A stretch of DNA of 8,522 nt from Prevotellaceae bacterium (GTDB lineage Bacteria; Bacteroidota; Bacteroidia; Bacteroidales; UBA932), in NCBI GenBank assembly GCA_031289995.1, contig JAITOI010000061.1, forward strand, positions 1 through 8,522, given 5' to 3'. The notes beneath the pieces were generated by a model. It had not been told where the DNA came from. It saw only the letters and a list, made by a program, of their open reading frames with translations, and did no database searches. Below are positions 6,077 through 8,522 of this stretch, piece after piece. Position 1 is the stretch's first letter, and the number at the start of each line of letters is the position of its first letter. Position numbers and translations under genes: made by a program.

Positions 6077-6841
6077 TTACTGTTTTTCTGGCAAAAATTT
6101 CCAAAATCGTTTGGGCAGAAACTGCTGATGCAGCTTGGGGTTGATGCGCTCTTTGATGGCGATGGCTTTGAAGTAGCTTTTCCAGAGCTGGCGAAAAATT
6201 TTCTCGTCCTCGGCAGCCTGCGCGTCGGTGAGCTTGCCGGTGCTGAAGTCGAAGTCGAGCTTGTCGAAGTGTACCACCTCGGTTTTGTGCAGGTCGTAGT
6301 GCAAGCCGTAGTGCCGCTTCACGTCGTAGATGACGAAGGGCTGGTCGGCAAAGCGGTCTTCAAAAAAATCGGCCACCAGCGGCAGCACGTTGTACATCGG
6401 CTCGAAGGGCGCAAAAAATAGTCCGTCGGCGGTTTTTTGAAAGCGCACAAACATGCGCACGCGCTCGGCTTCGCGGCTCACTTTGCGGTAGATTTTTGCC
6501 AGCTGCAGCACGTCGGCATCGCCAAAGTTGACCTCGATGGAGGCCGCACTGTCAAAGGCTTTGCGCATGTAGCGAACGAGCAGCAGCTCCACCTCGGGCA
6601 GCTCGCTCATAAACACGATGGGCAGCTGCCGCGCCGCCTCGCGCGATATTTTTTTGAGCAGCCCGCTCCACACGCGCTGAGCACGGACAGGGTCGGTGGC
6701 CACGCGAAAAACAGAGTCGGTGGCAAACGTTAGCCGGTTGGCCTCCACCACAATTTGGTCGGGAAAAAATTTGCTGGCGTATGCCTCGAAAACCACGCAC
6801 AGCAAGCCCTCGAATGTTTTATCGTAAACGTAAATGTTCAT
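6077..6841 (-). CDS. DUF4130 / TIGR03915-type putative DNA metabolism protein
   Basis: A 254-residue protein with both family hallmarks. The N-terminus is MNIYVYDKTFEGLLCVVFEAY (residues 1-21), and the C-terminus contains RQLWKSYFKAIAIKERINPK followed by HQQFLPKRFWKFLPE. The middle has RVRMFVRFQKTADGLFFAPFEP (about 127-148) and YDVKRHYGLHYDL (about 172-184). The family is usually paired with a radical-SAM protein (TIGR03916) and is fused to a UdgX-like uracil-DNA glycosylase in other bacteria. That links it to repair or modification of DNA bases; the chemistry is not known. No such partner is in this window. The frame is open further upstream to an ATG at 6970, but the family's canonical start is at 6841 and the added residues would span the predicted promoter. 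It heads the minus-strand cluster, 15 bp before DUF4129, and is divergent from the PHP gene. Confidence 0.88.
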   Translation of the reverse strand: MNIYVYDKTFEGLLCVVFEAYASKFFPDQIVVEANRLTFATDSVFRVATDPVRAQRVWSGLLKKISREAARQLPIVFMSELPEVELLLVRYMRKAFDSAASIEVNFGDADVLQLAKIYRKVSREAERVRMFVRFQKTADGLFFAPFEPMYNVLPLVADFFEDRFADQPFVIYDVKRHYGLHYDLHKTEVVHFDKLDFDFSTGKLTDAQAAEDEKIFRQLWKSYFKAIAIKERINPKLHQQFLPKRFWKFLPEKQ

Positions 6842-6855
6842 ATTTTTTTGCGGCG

Positions 6856-6863
6856 TAAAAGTA
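6856..6863 (-). promoter_or_regulatory. Predicted -7 element for the DUF4130-DUF4129 transcript
   Basis: On the minus strand the box reads TACTTTTA, one base from the Bacteroidetes consensus TAnnTTTG. I see no good -33 element at 19 nt. Transcription would start near 6850, leaving a leader of only about 9 nt before the ATG at 6841; this would be a nearly leaderless message. Confidence 0.45.
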
Positions 6864-6871
6864 GCATAAAT

Positions 6872-6902
6872 TTTCGTGGCAATAAAATTTTTGCTACTTT
6901 TG
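6872..6902 (+). promoter_or_regulatory. Predicted promoter of the PHP-domain gene
   Basis: TTTC (6872-6875) is a 3-of-4 match to the -33 TTTG. After a 19-nt spacer comes TACTTTTG (6895-6902), a perfect TAnnTTTG -7 element. Transcription should start near 6908, giving a leader of about 48 nt that is very A-rich before the ATG at 6956. It excludes the upstream in-frame ATG at 6755 as the start. Confidence 0.65.
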
Positions 6903-6955
6903 CGGCCATCTGTTACCAACCAAAAATCGGAAATCAACAAAAAACAAAAAAAATT

Positions 6956-8224
6956 ATGTCCAAAGTTCAAGACCTCCCCGCCCTAATCGGCGAGCCGTAT
7001 GACGTGAACGCTCACCTGCATACGCCCTACTCGTTCAGCGCATTTGATTCGGTTAAAGATGCCCTTACTCGCGCCGAAAAAGAAGGCGTGATGGTGGCTG
7101 GCATCAACGATTTTTACTCGCAAGAGGGTTACCAAGACTGGAGCATAGAAAGCTTTCTACACATGATATTTCCGCTCTACAACATTGAGTTCATCTCGCT
7201 TCAGGCCGAAGACCAGGCTGCCAACATCCGCGTGAATGACCCCGCAAACCCAGGCCGCACCTACCTTAGCGGCAAAGGTATGCACTACGGATTCTCGCTC
7301 GACAATCCTGAAGAAATCGAAACTATGCAGGCCGTGCAATTGCAGCTGGCAGAGTTGTGCAACGAGGCCAACGCGCACACCGAAAAGATGTGCGCCAAAC
7401 TCAACGAGGTGCTCGACAAGCATGCGTCCGGCCTTGCGCTCAGCTACGCCGACATCAAGGATAAGCTCACCAAGGGAAACGTCCGCGAGCGGCATCTGGC
7501 AAAGGCTTTGCGCATGGAGGTGTACGAAAAATTCGGCACCAATCAGGCTGCATTGGTGCAATTTTTTGAGAAAATTTTTGGAGGAAAACCGCTGCAATCG
7601 AGCATCGAAAATCTTGCAGCAGTCGAAAACGAAATTCGCGGAAACCTACTGAAATCGGGCGGTGCAGCCTTCATACCCGAAGACCCGAAGGCGTTTTTAC
7701 CCTTCGACAAGGTGTGCAAAATTATCCTCGACGGACAAGGTATTCCCACCTACCCCTTCCTTGCCGACGATGCCAAAGGTGGCTTCACCGACTTCGAGCG
7801 CGACGTCGCCAAAGCCGCAGCCACGCTCAAAGAGCGCAACATCTGGTCGGTGGAATTTATCGCCACGCGCAACTCCGTTGAGGTGCTCGAACGCTACGCC
7901 AGCTACCTGCACGACGAAGGATTTATCGTAACGTTTGGCAGCGAGCACAACACGCCAGCAATGGAGCCGGTGCTGCTCAGCACACGTGGCGGAAAGCCGC
8001 TCACGCCGCTGCTGCGCAACATTGGCTACGCGGGCGCCTGCGTGCTGGCAGCTCACGAAACCTTGCACCTCAACCGCAAAACCGGCTACCTCGACGCCAA
8101 CGGCAAGGCCGACCTCGCCCATCGCGACGACTTTATCCGCCTCGGCAACGAGGACATCAAGAGCAGCTACCAAGAGGAACGTGAGCGGCGAAAACGGAAC
8201 AAACAAAAAAGGCAAGACAAATGA
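6956..8224 (+). CDS. PHP-domain-like protein
   Basis: A 422-residue protein. The N-terminus carries NAHLHTPYSFSAFDS with the metal-binding H20-x-H22 of PHP (polymerase and histidinol phosphatase) domains. It is followed by GINDF (49-53) where TDH is usual, NIEF with E78, and near the end FGSEHNTP (327-334, H331) where PHP proteins often have GSDxH. A long helical insertion (about 120-235) separates the halves. Several metal ligands are therefore conserved or shifted and at least one is replaced, so a metal-dependent hydrolase or phosphoesterase activity is possible but unproven. The C-terminus is highly charged (EERERRKRNKQKRQDK). The start MSKVQDLPAL at 6956 is chosen because the promoter at 6872-6902 and A-rich leader precede it; the frame is open upstream. 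Its stop overlaps the next gene's start (ATGA), indicating translational coupling. It is probably cytoplasmic, with no signal peptide. Confidence 0.8.
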   Translation: MSKVQDLPALIGEPYDVNAHLHTPYSFSAFDSVKDALTRAEKEGVMVAGINDFYSQEGYQDWSIESFLHMIFPLYNIEFISLQAEDQAANIRVNDPANPGRTYLSGKGMHYGFSLDNPEEIETMQAVQLQLAELCNEANAHTEKMCAKLNEVLDKHASGLALSYADIKDKLTKGNVRERHLAKALRMEVYEKFGTNQAALVQFFEKIFGGKPLQSSIENLAAVENEIRGNLLKSGGAAFIPEDPKAFLPFDKVCKIILDGQGIPTYPFLADDAKGGFTDFERDVAKAAATLKERNIWSVEFIATRNSVEVLERYASYLHDEGFIVTFGSEHNTPAMEPVLLSTRGGKPLTPLLRNIGYAGACVLAAHETLHLNRKTGYLDANGKADLAHRDDFIRLGNEDIKSSYQEERERRKRNKQKRQDK

Positions 8225-8522
8225 AAAACATACTCAATATGCTCAACAAAATTTTTGCGCAGCTGCTGAAAACGGTGCTGCGCTTTCCGGTGGCGACGCT
8301 GTGCAGCGTGGCGATGTTTGCTGTGTGTACGGCGCACACAGGTAACAGCAGCATTCCGACCCAAGTAATCAACTTTTGCCTGGCGGTAATTCCAGCGTTT
8401 GTGCTGGCAGTTGCGGCCCGCGTGTTTGCCGAAGATGCCAGCTGGACGGGCTGGCGGCGATGGATAGACGTGCTGGCAATTGCCGTTGCCGCGCTGATGT
8501 TCGCCTTCTGCGACCCAGAAGA
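8221..8522 (+). CDS. Multi-pass membrane protein, DUF4153-like, N-terminal part
   Basis: It starts at ATG 8221, sharing ATGA with the PHP stop, and runs off the window end after 100 complete codons. The N-terminus is a basic amphipathic stretch (MKNILNMLNKIFAQLLKTVLRFPVA) leading into hydrophobic helices at about residues 24-38, 48-68 and 83-96. The LRFPVATLC motif after an N-terminal helix is typical of Bacteroidetes DUF4153 membrane proteins, which is the family I favour. The fragment is too short to be certain. The 4-bp overlap suggests that it is translated together with the PHP-domain protein and may function with it. No function is known for DUF4153. Confidence 0.65.
   Translation, partial: MKNILNMLNKIFAQLLKTVLRFPVATLCSVAMFAVCTAHTGNSSIPTQVINFCLAVIPAFVLAVAARVFAEDASWTGWRRWIDVLAIAVAALMFAFCDPE

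Larger units (their letters stand above)
6851..6907. repeat. Imperfect inverted repeat forming a divergent promoter region
   Basis: Arm 6851-6874 and arm 6884-6907 are reverse complements at 20 of 24 positions around a 9-nt centre. The core AAAAGTAGCA in one arm is matched by TGCTACTTTT in the other. Each arm contains one outward-pointing TACTTTTR box, so the symmetry places two promoters back to back between the DUF4130 and PHP genes. It lies upstream of both predicted transcription starts, so it acts as DNA rather than as an RNA hairpin. Confidence 0.75.

Noticed and set aside
6755..6955. Upstream start for the PHP gene in the same frame
   Set aside because: The predicted promoter and the A-rich leader lie between this ATG and 6956, and the residues overlap the DUF4130 gene antisense.
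6842..6970. Upstream start (6970) for the DUF4130 gene
   Set aside because: The added 43 residues do not belong to the family, would cover the divergent promoter region, and would overlap the PHP start.
7157..7597. Minus-strand frame of 146 codons inside the PHP gene
   Set aside because: Antisense shadow of a coding region with intact PHP motifs; it has no promoter or family signature.

Overview
The window looks like a chromosomal segment from a member of the Bacteroidota, probably Bacteroidales. The basis is the set of protein families (a Bacteroidetes-type MoxR/DUF58/DUF4350/DUF4129 cluster, an AAA-ATPase/PD-(D/E)XK protein and a DUF4153-like membrane protein). Promoter-like TAnnTTTG boxes and A-rich rather than Shine-Dalgarno-rich leaders agree with this. 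No tRNA, rRNA, CRISPR array, insertion sequence or prophage gene is visible.

Layout from left to right. Positions 1-342 (+) hold the C-terminal end of an AAA-ATPase-like/PD-(D/E)XK nuclease-domain protein. It converges, with 8 bp between stops, on a long minus-strand cluster. In transcription order (right to left) the cluster reads: a DUF4130/TIGR03915-type DNA-metabolism protein (6841-6077), a DUF4129 membrane protein (6061-5366), a decayed TPR gene (5281-5055), an intact exported TPR protein (4957-3848), a DUF4350 membrane protein (3844-2762), a MoxR AAA+ ATPase (2659-1688) and a DUF58 vWA-like protein (1670-351). On the right, divergently transcribed from a shared palindromic promoter region, are a PHP-domain protein (6956-8224) and, overlapping it by the 4 bp ATGA, the start of a DUF4153-like multi-pass membrane protein (8221 to the window end).

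The core of the window is a MoxR-type cluster. A MoxR ATPase is thought to act as a chaperone-like remodeller on partner proteins with vWA-like folds. DUF58, DUF4350 and DUF4129 recur together in Bacteroidetes genomes and probably form an envelope-associated complex, but no substrate can be read from sequence. Three departures stand out. A TPR gene, with a pseudogenised sister copy, sits between DUF4129 and DUF4350. The SpoIIM/RDD-type membrane partners I would expect are absent. The cluster is headed by an unrelated DNA-repair-type gene (DUF4130) whose usual radical-SAM partner is not nearby.

Two arrays of a degenerate 7-bp repeat (consensus near TAATTGT/TAATTAT) lie in opposite orientation on either side of the visibly AT-richer TPR-DUF4350 pair and share an exact 19-bp inverted match. 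They may mark an inserted or rearranged block, or may simply be a dispersed intergenic repeat family. All calls rest on reading the sequence; no database search was run.
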